Origin: Flavobacterium piscinae
Lineage (GTDB): Bacteria; Bacteroidota; Bacteroidia; Flavobacteriales; Flavobacteriaceae
Assembly: GCF_004122145.1 (NCBI RefSeq)
Contig: NZ_SBKQ01000005.1
Coordinates: forward strand, 186,001 to 250,000
Length of the DNA: 64,000 nucleotides
Direction: 5' to 3'
The number at the start of each line of letters is the position of its first letter. Within the stretch, counting starts at the first letter, position 1. The notes under the pieces are model-generated. The model was not told the DNA's origin. It saw nothing but the letters and a program-made list of their open reading frames with translations, and searched no databases. A program made the position numbers and the translations under genes. Below are positions 54,031 to 62,345 of this stretch, piece after piece.

Positions 54031-55233
54031 TTAAACTCTTTCTATAATAGCCGCATAGCCTTGACCAACGCCAATGCACATGGTAATCAAGGCATACCGT
54101 TTTCCTGTTAGTTGCAATTCTAAAGCGGCGGAATAGGCAATTCTCGCTCCTGTCACACCAAGCGGATGACCGATCGCAATCGAACCTCCGTTTGGATTTA
54201 AACGAGGGTCGTTGTCGGTAATTCCCCAAGCTCTGGTGCAAGCTAATACTTGTGCAGCAAAGGCTTCGTTTAGTTCAATTATATCCATATCGGCTAAAGT
54301 TAAACCGGCTTTCGCTAATGCTTTATTTGTGGCTTCAACCGGACCTATTCCCATGATTCTAGGTTCTACTCCTACCACAGCGGAACTAACAATTCGAGCT
54401 AATGGTTTGAGGTTATATTTTTTTACGGCTTCTTCAGATGCGATGATGGTTGCGGCGGCTCCGTCATTTAATCCGGAGGCGTTTCCTGCAGTCACACTTC
54501 CTTCTTTTCTGAAAGCCGGACGAAGTTTTGATAATCCTTCTAAAGTTGTATTAGGTTTGACAAATTCATCTGTAGAAAATACAATCGGGTCGCCTTTTCG
54601 TTGCGGAATTTCTACTGCAACAATTTCTTTTGCTAAACGTCCGGATTGTTGAGCTTTTGTTGCTTTCATTTGACTATTGTAGGCAAAAGCATCTTGATCT
54701 TCTCTTGAGATGTTGTATTTATCAACTAAGTTTTCTGCGGTTTCTCCCATGGCATCCGTTCCATATTGTTGATGCATTTTCGGATTGATGAAACGCCATC
54801 CAAAACTGGAATCGTACATTTTACTATCGGTTCCAAAAGCGGCTGATGGTTTGGAGACCACTAATGGTCCACGCGTCATATTTTCGATTCCTCCAGCTAT
54901 GAAAATGTGTCCGTCTCCGGATTTGATGGCACGGTTGGCATGAATGATAGCCGATAGTCCGGAACTGCACAAACGGTTAATGGTTTCTCCAGGAACTGTA
55001 TAAGGTAATCCGGCCAAAAGCAATGACATTCTGGCTACATTTCGGTTATCTTCTCCTGCTTGGTTTGCACAACCCATTATGACGTCGTCATAAGCATCTT
55101 TTGGGATATTAGGATTTTTATCTAATACTGATTTGATGACCAAAGCTCCTAAATCATCCGGTCGAACGGCTGATAAGGTTCCTTGATAACTTCCGATGGG
55201 AGTACGAACTCCGTCCATGATGTATGCTTCCAT
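54031..55233 (-). CDS. paaJ: 3-oxoadipyl-CoA thiolase (PaaJ/PcaF-like)
   Basis: A 400-residue thiolase, cleaving 3-oxoadipyl-CoA to acetyl-CoA and succinyl-CoA. Active-site Cys in NRLCSSGLSAI (about residue 87), His in NPNGGSIAIGHPLGVTGAR, and Cys in ALITMCIGVGQGYAAIIE. PaaJ also acts on the C8 intermediate. It is the usual thiolase of the pathway; no other thiolase lies in the run. Complete, with no internal anomalies. Confidence 0.92.
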   Translation of the reverse strand: MEAYIMDGVRTPIGSYQGTLSAVRPDDLGALVIKSVLDKNPNIPKDAYDDVIMGCANQAGEDNRNVARMSLLLAGLPYTVPGETINRLCSSGLSAIIHANRAIKSGDGHIFIAGGIENMTRGPLVVSKPSAAFGTDSKMYDSSFGWRFINPKMHQQYGTDAMGETAENLVDKYNISREDQDAFAYNSQMKATKAQQSGRLAKEIVAVEIPQRKGDPIVFSTDEFVKPNTTLEGLSKLRPAFRKEGSVTAGNASGLNDGAAATIIASEEAVKKYNLKPLARIVSSAVVGVEPRIMGIGPVEATNKALAKAGLTLADMDIIELNEAFAAQVLACTRAWGITDNDPRLNPNGGSIAIGHPLGVTGARIAYSAALELQLTGKRYALITMCIGVGQGYAAIIERV

Positions 55234-55247
55234 ATTGATTTATTTGA

Positions 55248-55341
55248 TTGCTGATTTTTGAACTGTTTTAAACTTCAAAAATGCTTCGCCAATTCGAGCA
55301 AAGCTCTCGGGTCAAAAATCGTTATTCTTCAGTCGTTAATT
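55248..55341 (-). repeat. Intergenic inverted repeat, GATTAACGATT/TTTTTGAA family, copy 1
   Basis: The left arm has GATTGCTGATTTTTGAAC, the right arm TCAAAAATCGTTATTCTTCA GTCGTTAAT. The core GATTTTTGA/TCAAAAATC is complementary; the loop is about 45 nt. Located between paaI and paaJ; relatives at 57690 and 58283. Confidence 0.55.
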
Positions 55342-55744
55342 ATACCCACTCTTTTTCACTTCGAAACACGGTTCCTTTGAAAAGTGCGACTGTTTTTTCT
55401 TCTTTTTTTATTTCGATGGTATAAAAACCAAATTTATTTTTTAGAGCATTTTCGGTGGCAATGGCAATAATCTTATCCCCTTCTTTCAAAGCTTCAATAT
55501 GGTTAATTGAAGTATCGATACTAACGGATTGACGACCGTGTGAATTAGCAGCAAAAGCCAAAGCACTATCGGCCAAGGAATACGTGATTCCACCATGAGC
55601 GATGCCAAATCCGTTGGTCATTTCTTTGCGGATGGTCATGGATAAAACGCATTTACCTTCTGAAATTTCCTCTACAGCAATACCGAGCCATTGGCTAAAG
55701 GCATCATTCATAAACATTTTATTTACAATTTCAGGAGGATTCAT
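55340..55744 (-). CDS. paaI: Hydroxyphenylacetyl-CoA thioesterase
   Basis: A 134-residue hotdog-fold protein, HGGITYSLADSALAFAAN carrying the family's active-site motif (HGG.. and D), and SIDTSINHIEALKEGDKI. PaaI hydrolyses ring-hydroxylated phenylacetyl-CoAs that would trap CoA. The stop codon of paaH overlaps its ATG by one base (TAATG), so the two are translationally linked. Confidence 0.9.
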   Translation of the reverse strand: MNPPEIVNKMFMNDAFSQWLGIAVEEISEGKCVLSMTIRKEMTNGFGIAHGGITYSLADSALAFAANSHGRQSVSIDTSINHIEALKEGDKIIAIATENALKNKFGFYTIEIKKEEKTVALFKGTVFRSEKEWV

Positions 55745-56907
55745 TACTTGTAAAAAGTTAAACTTTCACGATTCATTTTTCTTAAAATCGGACTGCAACG
55801 GTAGCGGTCTTCGTGGTATTCATTATAGAGTTCATCTATTTTTTCGACGCACCAACTGATTCCTTTTTCGTCTGCCCAAGCAAGTAATCCTTTTGGGTAA
55901 TTCACTCCTTTGGTCATGGCATTATCGATGTCTTTTACTGAGGCAATATTTAAAAAGAAAGCTTCAGCCGCTTCGTTGATAAGCATCACTAAAATTCTAT
56001 CAACGATGTATTGTCCTAATTCATTATCCTCAACTGCTTTTGGTAAATCTTCACTGTAATTATAATAACCTCTTCCTGATTTTCTACCTAAAAACCCGGC
56101 TTCTGAAAGTCGTTTTTGCGTGAAAGAAGGTTTGTATCTCGGATCGAAATAAAAAGCGGTAAAAACAGTTTCAGTAACGGTGTAATTAACATCGTTTCCG
56201 ATAAAATCCATCAATTCAAATGGTCCCATTCGGAAACCGCCGATGGTTTTCATCGCCCAATCGATAGTAGCGAAATCTGCTTTTCCTTCTTCATAAATTC
56301 GCAATGCTTCACTGTAAAAAGGACGAGCCACACGGTTGACAATAAATCCGGGTGTATCTTTAGCAATGGCAACGATTTTTTTCCACTCAGTGATGGTTTG
56401 AACCGTTTTTTCTAAAACTTCATCGCTGGTTTGAATGGCCGGAATCACCTCAACCAACTGCATTAACGGAGCCGGATTAAAGAAATGAATTCCAATTACT
56501 CGTTCCGGTTTTTGACAAGATGCGGCAATGGAAGCAATGGATAATGAAGAGGTATTAGATGCTAAGATGGTTCCCGGAGAGACGTAATTTTCTAATTCGG
56601 AAAATAGTTTTCTTTTAATATCTAAATTTTCAACTATAGCTTCGATGACTAAATCGGAATGGGATAATTCAGCAAAAGAAGTTGCATAGGAAATATGATT
56701 GATGATTCTGTCTTTTTCAGTTTCATCAATTTTCGCTTTTTCAACTAATTTGGAAAGGGTGATTTCTAGGTTTTTTCCACTTTTTTCCAATGTGGCAAGA
56801 TTGGTATCATAAATTTTAACATTACAACCGGCAGTGGCCGCTACTTGAGCAATACCGCTACCCATTGTGCCACATCCGATTACAGCTACTTTCAAATTAG
56901 TTTCCAT
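55744..56907 (-). CDS. paaH: 3-hydroxyadipyl-CoA dehydrogenase
   Basis: A 387-residue NAD-dependent 3-hydroxyacyl-CoA dehydrogenase from ATG 56907 (METNLKVAVIGCGTMGSGIA). An upstream in-frame ATG at 56934 would overlap paaG by 38 nt instead of 11. The Rossmann fold GxGxxG is at residue about 10, the catalytic pair His in IGIHFFNPAPLM and Glu in the FAELSHSDLVIEAIVENL region, and C-terminal domains with GFRMGPFELMDFIGNDVN follow, then a second helical domain (GRGYYNYSED...). It converts 3-hydroxyadipyl-CoA to 3-oxoadipyl-CoA. Confidence 0.92.
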   Translation of the reverse strand: METNLKVAVIGCGTMGSGIAQVAATAGCNVKIYDTNLATLEKSGKNLEITLSKLVEKAKIDETEKDRIINHISYATSFAELSHSDLVIEAIVENLDIKRKLFSELENYVSPGTILASNTSSLSIASIAASCQKPERVIGIHFFNPAPLMQLVEVIPAIQTSDEVLEKTVQTITEWKKIVAIAKDTPGFIVNRVARPFYSEALRIYEEGKADFATIDWAMKTIGGFRMGPFELMDFIGNDVNYTVTETVFTAFYFDPRYKPSFTQKRLSEAGFLGRKSGRGYYNYSEDLPKAVEDNELGQYIVDRILVMLINEAAEAFFLNIASVKDIDNAMTKGVNYPKGLLAWADEKGISWCVEKIDELYNEYHEDRYRCSPILRKMNRESLTFYK

Positions 56908-57679
56908 TAAATGTTGGTTTTCTTTTTTCAACAAAAGCCGTTACACCTTCTTTGTAATCGTTGGATGAACTGGCTTCAATTTGTAAATCAGATTCTAATG
57001 CCAATTGATTTTCTAAATTATTTGTCATGGATTGATTTAGTAATCGTTTGGTTAAACCGATGGCTTTGGTTGGCATTTCTGATAAAGTTTCGGCTAATTT
57101 AGTTACTTCTTCTAAAAATGATTCTGCAGCAATTACTTTGTAAACCATTCCTAATTGCTCCGCTTCTAAGGCTGAGACTTTATCTCCCAACATCATTAAC
57201 GCAGAAGCTTTTTGAAAACCGATTAATCGAGGAAGGAAAAATGTTCCGGCACTATCGGGAATTAATCCGATTTTGCTGAAGGCTTGAATGAAAGATGCAT
57301 TTTCGGAAGCTAAGACAATGTCACAAGCTAATGCAATATTGGCTCCTGCCCCTGCTGCTACACCATTCACTGCTGCAATAATTGGTTTTTCAATGGTTCT
57401 TATTTTTTGTATGATTGGATTATAATGTTCTTCCAAAATTTTTCTGAAACCGGGATTTAAATCTGGGTCGGTAACTTCTTTTAAGTCTTGTCCGGCACAA
57501 AAAGCTTTTCCGTTTCCGGTAATCACAATGGCTCGAATGGAATTATCATTTGAGCAATCTGTTAATGTTTTTTGCAAAGACAAAGCCATTTCACGGTTGA
57601 AACTATTGAATACGTCGGGTCTGTTCAATGAAATGAAGGCAACTTTGTTGTTTATTTTTAATTCGATGGAATTGGTCAT
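56897..57679 (-). CDS. paaG: Ring 1,2-epoxyphenylacetyl-CoA isomerase
   Basis: A 260-residue crotonase-fold enzyme, converting ring-1,2-epoxyphenylacetyl-CoA to oxepin-CoA and shifting a later double bond. KAFCAGQDLKEVTDPDLNPGF is characteristic of PaaG, with ANIALACDIVLASENASFIQAFSKIGLIPDSAGTFFLPRLIG carrying the conserved Asp (PDSAGT) instead of a hydratase Glu. It overlaps paaH by 11 nt. Confidence 0.9.
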   Translation of the reverse strand: MTNSIELKINNKVAFISLNRPDVFNSFNREMALSLQKTLTDCSNDNSIRAIVITGNGKAFCAGQDLKEVTDPDLNPGFRKILEEHYNPIIQKIRTIEKPIIAAVNGVAAGAGANIALACDIVLASENASFIQAFSKIGLIPDSAGTFFLPRLIGFQKASALMMLGDKVSALEAEQLGMVYKVIAAESFLEEVTKLAETLSEMPTKAIGLTKRLLNQSMTNNLENQLALESDLQIEASSSNDYKEGVTAFVEKRKPTFNGN

Positions 57680-57689
57680 ATTATTAATT

Positions 57690-57773
57690 TAAGATTGAAG
57701 ATTAACGATTTTTGAAATTAGAACTCTTTCAACTTCTAAAAATCAAAAATCAACATTCTTCAATCGTTAATCT
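57690..57773 (-). repeat. Intergenic inverted repeat, GATTAACGATT/TTTTTGAA family, copy 2
   Basis: Left arm TAAGATTGAAGATTAACGAT TTTTGAAATTAGAA, right arm TTCTAAAAATCAAAAATCAA CATTCTTCAATCGTTAATC. The arms are imperfect complements around a short loop and fill the paaD to paaG spacer. Confidence 0.65.
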
Positions 57774-57775
57774 TT

Positions 57776-58276
57776 TTATTTTAAACATTTAAAATAGTCA
57801 AAAGGTTCCAAACAGTCATCGCATTGAAACAATGCTTTGCAAGCTGTTGAACCGAATTGACTCACTAATTTGGTATTCAATGAACCACATTGTGGACATT
57901 TTACTACTTTTTTATTACCTAATAATGCTTCTTTGTCTACTGTTTCACTTAAAGGAGCAGCAATACCATATTTTTCAAGGGCTAAACGACCTTTAGGTGT
58001 AATCCAATCGGTGGTCCATGCCGGAGAAAGAACTAATTCTACTTTTGCTTCTAATCCTTTTTCACGAAAGGCTTTTTTGATATCATCTCCAATCACATCC
58101 ATTGCGGGACAACCACTGTAAGTTGGTGTAATTTGAACTTCTACTATTCCATTTTTAATTTCAGCAGAACGAACAACTCCCATTTCCATAATCGACAATA
58201 CCGGAATTTCCGGATCGGAAACTGCTTCGAGGATTTCGAAAAGTTGTTGGTCAATATGTTGGATTTGTACTGTCAT
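57776..58276 (-). CDS. paaD: Phenylacetyl-CoA epoxidase subunit PaaD
   Basis: A 166-residue protein with an MIP18/DUF59 domain (LFEILEAVSDPEIPVLSIMEMGVVRSAEI), TPTYSGCPAMDVIGDDI and a C-terminal zinc-binding part (CPQCGSLNTKLVSQFGSTAC then CDDC). PaaD is required for epoxidase maturation, probably in Fe-S or diiron assembly. Typical length. Confidence 0.95.
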   Translation of the reverse strand: MTVQIQHIDQQLFEILEAVSDPEIPVLSIMEMGVVRSAEIKNGIVEVQITPTYSGCPAMDVIGDDIKKAFREKGLEAKVELVLSPAWTTDWITPKGRLALEKYGIAAPLSETVDKEALLGNKKVVKCPQCGSLNTKLVSQFGSTACKALFQCDDCLEPFDYFKCLK

Positions 58277-58282
58277 AAATAT

Positions 58283-58360
58283 TTAAGATTGAAGAATAAC
58301 GATTTTTAATTTTTGAACTAAATTCTGATTTCAAAAATCATAATTCACCAATCGTTAATC
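58283..58360 (-). repeat. Intergenic inverted repeat, GATTAACGATT/TTTTTGAA family, copy 3
   Basis: Left arm TAAGATTGAAGAATAACGAT TTTTAATTTTTGAAC, right arm ATTTCAAAAATCATAATTCA CCAATCGTTAATC, filling the paaC to paaD spacer. It matches copy 2 in the first 20 nt at all but one or two positions. Confidence 0.65.
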
Positions 58361-58363
58361 ATT

Positions 58364-59116
58364 CTACCATGTCATATTAGGATACGTTCGTTGCATGTAT
58401 TGTAAGTCGGATAACAAATAACCCATGTGCTCACTGTGGACACCCATTTTCCCGCCTTTTTGAAAATACTCAACTTGTGGAATTTCAAGCGTGGCTTCTT
58501 CTAAAATGGAACTTACTTTTTTATAATACTCATCTTTTAACAAGGTTACATCCACACCAATTCCTTGTTGAACCATATCTTTATCTGCATCGGTTTGATG
58601 AAATAATTCATCCGTAAAAATCCATAAATCATTGATGGCAGTTTGGATTTTTTGATGACTTTCCTCTGTTCCATCGCCTAATCGTTTAGTCCAATCAGAA
58701 GAAAAACGAACGTGATACGAAACTTCTTTGATACTTTTATTGGCAATTGCCTTCAGCATTTCATCCTTGCTATTTTGTAATTCATTTAATAATGCCAAAT
58801 GAAATACATCAAAGAAAAACTGTCTGGCAATAGAATAAGCAAAATCGGTATTGGGCTGTTCTACTAACAACACATTTTTGTATTCTCTTTCCAAACGTAA
58901 AAAGGCAACGGTATCTTCTGTAGCATCACCTCCTTGTAATTTGGCTACATACTGATAATAACTTCGGGTTTGCCCTAATAAATCGAGTGAAATATTGGTC
59001 ATGGCTATATCGGTTTCTAAACTGGGTCCGTGACCACAAAGTTCACCAAGACGTTGACCCAAAATCAGACAATTGTCGGCAATTCCGAAAATGTATTGAA
59101 TTAAATTTTTATTCAT
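58364..59116 (-). CDS. paaC: Phenylacetyl-CoA epoxidase subunit PaaC
   Basis: A 250-residue ferritin-like structural partner of PaaA. DNCLILGQRLGELCGHGPSLETDIAM and LDLLGQTRSYYQYVAKL are typical, with AYSIARQFFFDVFHLALLNEL. In E. coli PaaC lacks the catalytic diiron ligands and supports PaaA. It starts 1 nt before the paaB stop, so the two are tightly coupled. Confidence 0.95.
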   Translation of the reverse strand: MNKNLIQYIFGIADNCLILGQRLGELCGHGPSLETDIAMTNISLDLLGQTRSYYQYVAKLQGGDATEDTVAFLRLEREYKNVLLVEQPNTDFAYSIARQFFFDVFHLALLNELQNSKDEMLKAIANKSIKEVSYHVRFSSDWTKRLGDGTEESHQKIQTAINDLWIFTDELFHQTDADKDMVQQGIGVDVTLLKDEYYKKVSSILEEATLEIPQVEYFQKGGKMGVHSEHMGYLLSDLQYMQRTYPNMTW

Positions 59117-59117
59117 G

Positions 59118-59399
59118 TTACATGTGTTTTAATTCGTCCGGAAGTTCATAAAAAGTTGGATGACGATAGGCTTTGTCCATTGCCGGTTCAAAAGTTTCTC
59201 CGTTTAATTCCGGATTTGAGGCAGTGATTTGTGAAGAGGGTACAACCCAAATGCTCACGCCTTCCATTCTTCTGGTGTAAACATCACGTGCGTTTTGCAG
59301 AGCCATTTGAGCATCTGCGGCATGTAACGAACCACAATGACGGTGCTCTAATCCGTTTTTACTTCTGATAAATACTTCCCAAAGAGGCCAGTTTTTCAT
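59118..59399 (-). CDS. paaB: Phenylacetyl-CoA epoxidase subunit PaaB
   Basis: A 93-residue subunit with WPLWEVFIRSKNGLEHRHCGSLHAADAQMALQNARDVYTRR, the PaaB signature. It bridges PaaAC dimers in the epoxidase complex. Full length. Confidence 0.95.
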   Translation of the reverse strand: MKNWPLWEVFIRSKNGLEHRHCGSLHAADAQMALQNARDVYTRRMEGVSIWVVPSSQITASNPELNGETFEPAMDKAYRHPTFYELPDELKHM

Positions 59400-59412
59400 A
59401 TTTATAAAATTT

Positions 59413-59463
59413 GTAGTCGCAGTCGCAGTTGACAGTCTGAATACTGAAAACTGTGACTGCTAC
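59413..59463 (-). repeat. Intergenic hairpin, CAGTCGCAGTCGCAGT family, copy 3
   Basis: GCAGTCGCAGTT (59419-59430) pairs with AACTGTGACTGC (one G-U), with GTAG/CTAC closing the base; the 68-bp paaA to paaB spacer is almost wholly this element. Confidence 0.75.
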
Positions 59464-59467
59464 CTAT

Positions 59468-60424
59468 TTATATTGCTTTTTTCAATTCTCTATCTTCTTG
59501 TTTTTCAGCATACGCCACGGCTGCATCACGTACCCAGGCTCCTTTTTCCCAAGCTGATTTTCTGGCTTCTAAGCGTTGTTTATTACAAGGTCCGTGTCCT
59601 TTAACTACTTGCCAAAACTCATTCCAATCTAAATCACCGAAATCGTAATGTTTGCGTTCTTCGTTCCATTTTAAATTTGGGTCAGGAATGGTTAAGCCTA
59701 AAATATTAGCTTGCGGAACCGTTTGATCGACAAATTGTTGACGTAATTCATCATTGGTTTTACGTTTCAATTTCCATTTTACAGATTGCTCCGTATTGGG
59801 TGATTCAGCATCTTTTGGCCCAAACATCATTAACGAGGGCCACCACCAACGGTTCAAGGCATCTTGTGCCATTGCTTTTTGTTCCGGTGTTCCATTGCAT
59901 AAGGTCAATAAAATTTCATAACCCTGACGTTGGTGAAAACTTTCTTCTTTACAAATGCGAACCATTGCTCTTGCATACGGTCCGTAAGAAGTTCCCATTA
60001 ATGCCACTTGGTTCATGATGGCTGCACCATCAACCAACCAACCTACTGCACCCATATCCGCCCATGTTACCGCCGGATAATTGAAAATACTGGAATATTT
60101 TGCTTTTCCGGAATGCAACTGCTCATACATTTCTTCACGAGAAATTCCTAGCGTTTCAGCTGCACTGTACAAATACAATCCGTGACCGCCTTCATCTTGA
60201 ATTTTAGCCAATAAAGCTACCTTTCTGCGTAAGGAAGGTGCACGCGTAATCCAATTGGCTTCCGGCAACATTCCCACAATTTCAGAATGAGCATGTTGTG
60301 AAATTTGACGAATATGCGTTTGACGGTACTTTTCCGGCATCCACTCTTTCGGTTCAATTTTTTCATCCCGATCAATGCGGGCTTGAAATAAATCTTCTAA
60401 ACTTTTTAATTCTTTTTCAGACAT
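59468..60424 (-). CDS. paaA: Phenylacetyl-CoA epoxidase catalytic subunit PaaA
   Basis: A 318-residue diiron oxygenase subunit that epoxidises the aromatic ring of phenylacetyl-CoA. Ligand regions are [27 protein letters not shown] and [17 protein letters not shown] (ExxH pairs), and [11 protein letters not shown] is characteristic. Full length. Electrons come from PaaE encoded 21 bp upstream. Confidence 0.96.
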   Translation of the reverse strand: MSEKELKSLEDLFQARIDRDEKIEPKEWMPEKYRQTHIRQISQHAHSEIVGMLPEANWITRAPSLRRKVALLAKIQDEGGHGLYLYSAAETLGISREEMYEQLHSGKAKYSSIFNYPAVTWADMGAVGWLVDGAAIMNQVALMGTSYGPYARAMVRICKEESFHQRQGYEILLTLCNGTPEQKAMAQDALNRWWWPSLMMFGPKDAESPNTEQSVKWKLKRKTNDELRQQFVDQTVPQANILGLTIPDPNLKWNEERKHYDFGDLDWNEFWQVVKGHGPCNKQRLEARKSAWEKGAWVRDAAVAYAEKQEDRELKKAI

Positions 60425-60445
60425 TTTTTTTTAATTTTTTAAGGA

Positions 60446-61519
60446 TTAAATACCAAAATCAATGACTACTTTTTTGGATAACGGAACGGCCTGACAACTC
60501 AACACGTAGTTTTTAGCCAGTTCATCTTCTTCTAACGAATAATTTAATTTCATTTCAACATCGCCTTCTACCACTTGACAACGGCATGTACTACAAACAC
60601 CACCTTTGCAAGCATAAGGCAAATCGGCACCGGCAGCGATGGCCCCGTCTAACAAATTATCAAAATCTTCACCCATCACAAAGTGAAACTCTTTTCCACC
60701 ATCAATAATCGTTACTTCTGTGCCTTCTGCTTTTTTCTCTAAAATTTGAGAAATACGTTTTTTATCGTCTTCTGACATTCCGGAAGTAAAGAGTTCATAA
60801 TGAATATTTTCTTTCGGCAAACCGGCTGCTTGCAATTCATCTCGCAATAAAAAAATCATTTCTTCCGGTCCACAAATAAAACAAGCATCTGTAGAGGAAA
60901 CATCAATAATTTTATCGGTCAGTATATTTATTTTTTCTTTCGTAAATCTGCCGTTGAACAACTCTGCAGAACGATGTTCTTTGGTTAAAAAATGAAAAAT
61001 TTCAAAACGATTGAAATACACATTTTTCAACTGTTCTATTTCTTCTTTAAAGATAATGGATTTTACACTTCGATTCAAATAAAACAACTTAAACGTTGCG
61101 TTTGGTTCTGCGGCTAAATGTGTTTTGATAATGGACAAAATCGGAGTAATTCCGCTACCGGCAGCAAACGCAATATAATTTTTTGTTTTTTGAGGTTCAA
61201 TTTGGGTGTGAAATGTTCCGTTGGGCGGCATTACTTCCAACACATCACCTTTTTTTAATTTTTCATCCACAAAAGTGGAAAATAAACCACCGTTTATTTT
61301 TTTAACAGCCACTTGCCATTTATTTTCAAGCGGACTGGAACATAAGGAATAAGAGCGTCTTACATCTTCGCCATTAATATCTTTTTTTAAGGTTAAATGT
61401 TGTCCTTGTTGAAACTGAAATTGCGGTTTCAATTCCTCCGGAACATCAAATGTTATAACAGAACAATCCTTGGTTTCCTTGTAAATGTCTGCAACGGTAA
61501 GGTTATAAAAATTTGCCAT
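60446..61519 (-). CDS. paaE: Phenylacetyl-CoA epoxidase reductase PaaE
   Basis: A 357-residue reductase: FAD-binding domain (about 1-100, RRSYSLCSSP), NADPH-binding domain (about 105-225, AFAAGSGITPILSI and CFICGPEEMIF), and C-terminal plant-type [2Fe-2S] ferredoxin domain (YACKGGVCSTCRCQV ... YVLSCQAVP). It passes electrons from NADPH to PaaA. First structural gene of the run, preceded by two operators and a promoter box. Confidence 0.95.
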   Translation of the reverse strand: MANFYNLTVADIYKETKDCSVITFDVPEELKPQFQFQQGQHLTLKKDINGEDVRRSYSLCSSPLENKWQVAVKKINGGLFSTFVDEKLKKGDVLEVMPPNGTFHTQIEPQKTKNYIAFAAGSGITPILSIIKTHLAAEPNATFKLFYLNRSVKSIIFKEEIEQLKNVYFNRFEIFHFLTKEHRSAELFNGRFTKEKINILTDKIIDVSSTDACFICGPEEMIFLLRDELQAAGLPKENIHYELFTSGMSEDDKKRISQILEKKAEGTEVTIIDGGKEFHFVMGEDFDNLLDGAIAAGADLPYACKGGVCSTCRCQVVEGDVEMKLNYSLEEDELAKNYVLSCQAVPLSKKVVIDFGI

Positions 61520-61535
61520 ATTTTATTAAATACAA

Positions 61536-61555
61536 AAACTAACAATTGTTAGTTT
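61536..61555 (-). promoter_or_regulatory. Operator O1, 20-bp perfect palindrome
   Basis: AAACTAACAA / TTGTTAGTTT is a perfect palindrome 16 nt upstream of paaE, directly downstream of the predicted transcription start. It is a likely binding site for the TetR-family protein encoded next door; binding here would block transcription. Confidence 0.75.
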
Positions 61556-61561
61556 AATAGG

Positions 61562-61569
61562 CAAATTTA
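61562..61569 (-). promoter_or_regulatory. -7 box of the paa operon
   Basis: TAAATTTG on the reverse strand matches TANNTTTG. A start near 61558 puts O1 at about +3 to +22. No perfect -33 TTTG is present; TTTC lies at roughly the right distance. Confidence 0.6.
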
Positions 61570-61604
61570 CTGATTTTTTTTGAATTACGAAAACGTTTGA
61601 AAAT

Positions 61605-61618
61605 TTAACAATTGTTAA
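61605..61618 (-). promoter_or_regulatory. Operator O2, 14-bp palindrome
   Basis: TTAACAATTGTTAA shares the core TAACAATTGTTA with O1 and lies about 48 bp upstream of the predicted paaE start, in the 113-bp spacer between tetR and paaE. Confidence 0.7.
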
Positions 61619-61632
61619 TTAAATTGTTTTAG

Positions 61633-62205
61633 TTAGTTTTCCAACCCTTTGAAATATAGCGACGTAAACGATTTTAACAGAGTCTTTTCGTCCAACCCTT
61701 TTGATTTGGAATGCCACAAATACATGGTTCGTAAAGAGGAAAGTATGGCATAAACCATTACTTCTTGGTTGGATTTTTTGAGTTGACCATTTTGAATTCC
61801 TTCTTGAATAATTTTTCTGAAATTTTGTTCGTAGTCTTCCCGCATTTTGATGAAATACGACAATTGATCATCTGTTAGGTGCATCCAATCGTTATTCAAA
61901 CACGCTAAAGCATCGGAATTTCGTAACGTGATTTTGATATGCAATTGAATAACTTTTTCAATTTTTTCTAATGTTGAAAGATTTGAGTTAACTATTTCAT
62001 TCATCACCGAAGTAAATTCTTCTGCAATTTCAATGATAATAAGCACCAAAATTTCTTGTTTGGATTGAATGTGATTATACAGACTTGCTGCCTTAATATC
62101 CATGGCTTGAGCAATGTCACGCATGGTGACGGCACTATACCCTTTTTCTTTAAACAAGCGAGCCGATACGGCAACAATCTCAGCTTTTCTGTCGGTAATT
62201 TTCAT
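61633..62205 (-). CDS. TetR family transcriptional regulator of the paa run
   Basis: A 190-residue TetR regulator from the ATG at 62205. An in-frame TTG at 62214 would lie within the predicted -7 box and is rejected. The helix-turn-helix (KEKGYSAVTMRDIAQAMDIKAASLYNHIQSKQEIL, about 15-50) is clear; the C-terminal ligand domain is unassigned. TetR proteins (PaaR) repress phenylacetate genes in other bacteria and respond to phenylacetyl-CoA; that effector is inferred. E. coli uses the unrelated PaaX. Confidence 0.9.
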   Translation of the reverse strand: MKITDRKAEIVAVSARLFKEKGYSAVTMRDIAQAMDIKAASLYNHIQSKQEILVLIIIEIAEEFTSVMNEIVNSNLSTLEKIEKVIQLHIKITLRNSDALACLNNDWMHLTDDQLSYFIKMREDYEQNFRKIIQEGIQNGQLKKSNQEVMVYAILSSLRTMYLWHSKSKGLDEKTLLKSFTSLYFKGLEN

Positions 62206-62211
62206 ATGATT

Positions 62212-62219
62212 CAAAGATA
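62212..62219 (-). promoter_or_regulatory. -7 box before tetR
   Basis: TATCTTTG (TANNTTTG) ends 6 nt before the tetR ATG at 62205, so the transcript would be leaderless or nearly so. A GTAAC-N4-GTTAC inverted repeat (62239-62252) overlaps the expected -33 region. Confidence 0.6.
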
Positions 62220-62345
62220 AAGAGTTTTTTTGAGTTCGGTAACTTTTGTTACGGAATGGTTTTCAGGAAGTTGTTACTTTTGTTTCAAATTTAAATATCT
62301 AAAAAATCTAAAGAATTAAAATAATCTAAAAGATGAGTATTCTTT

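Noticed and set aside
62206..62214. TTG start three codons upstream of the tetR ATG
   Set aside because: It lies inside the TATCTTTG promoter box, so it would not be in the transcript.
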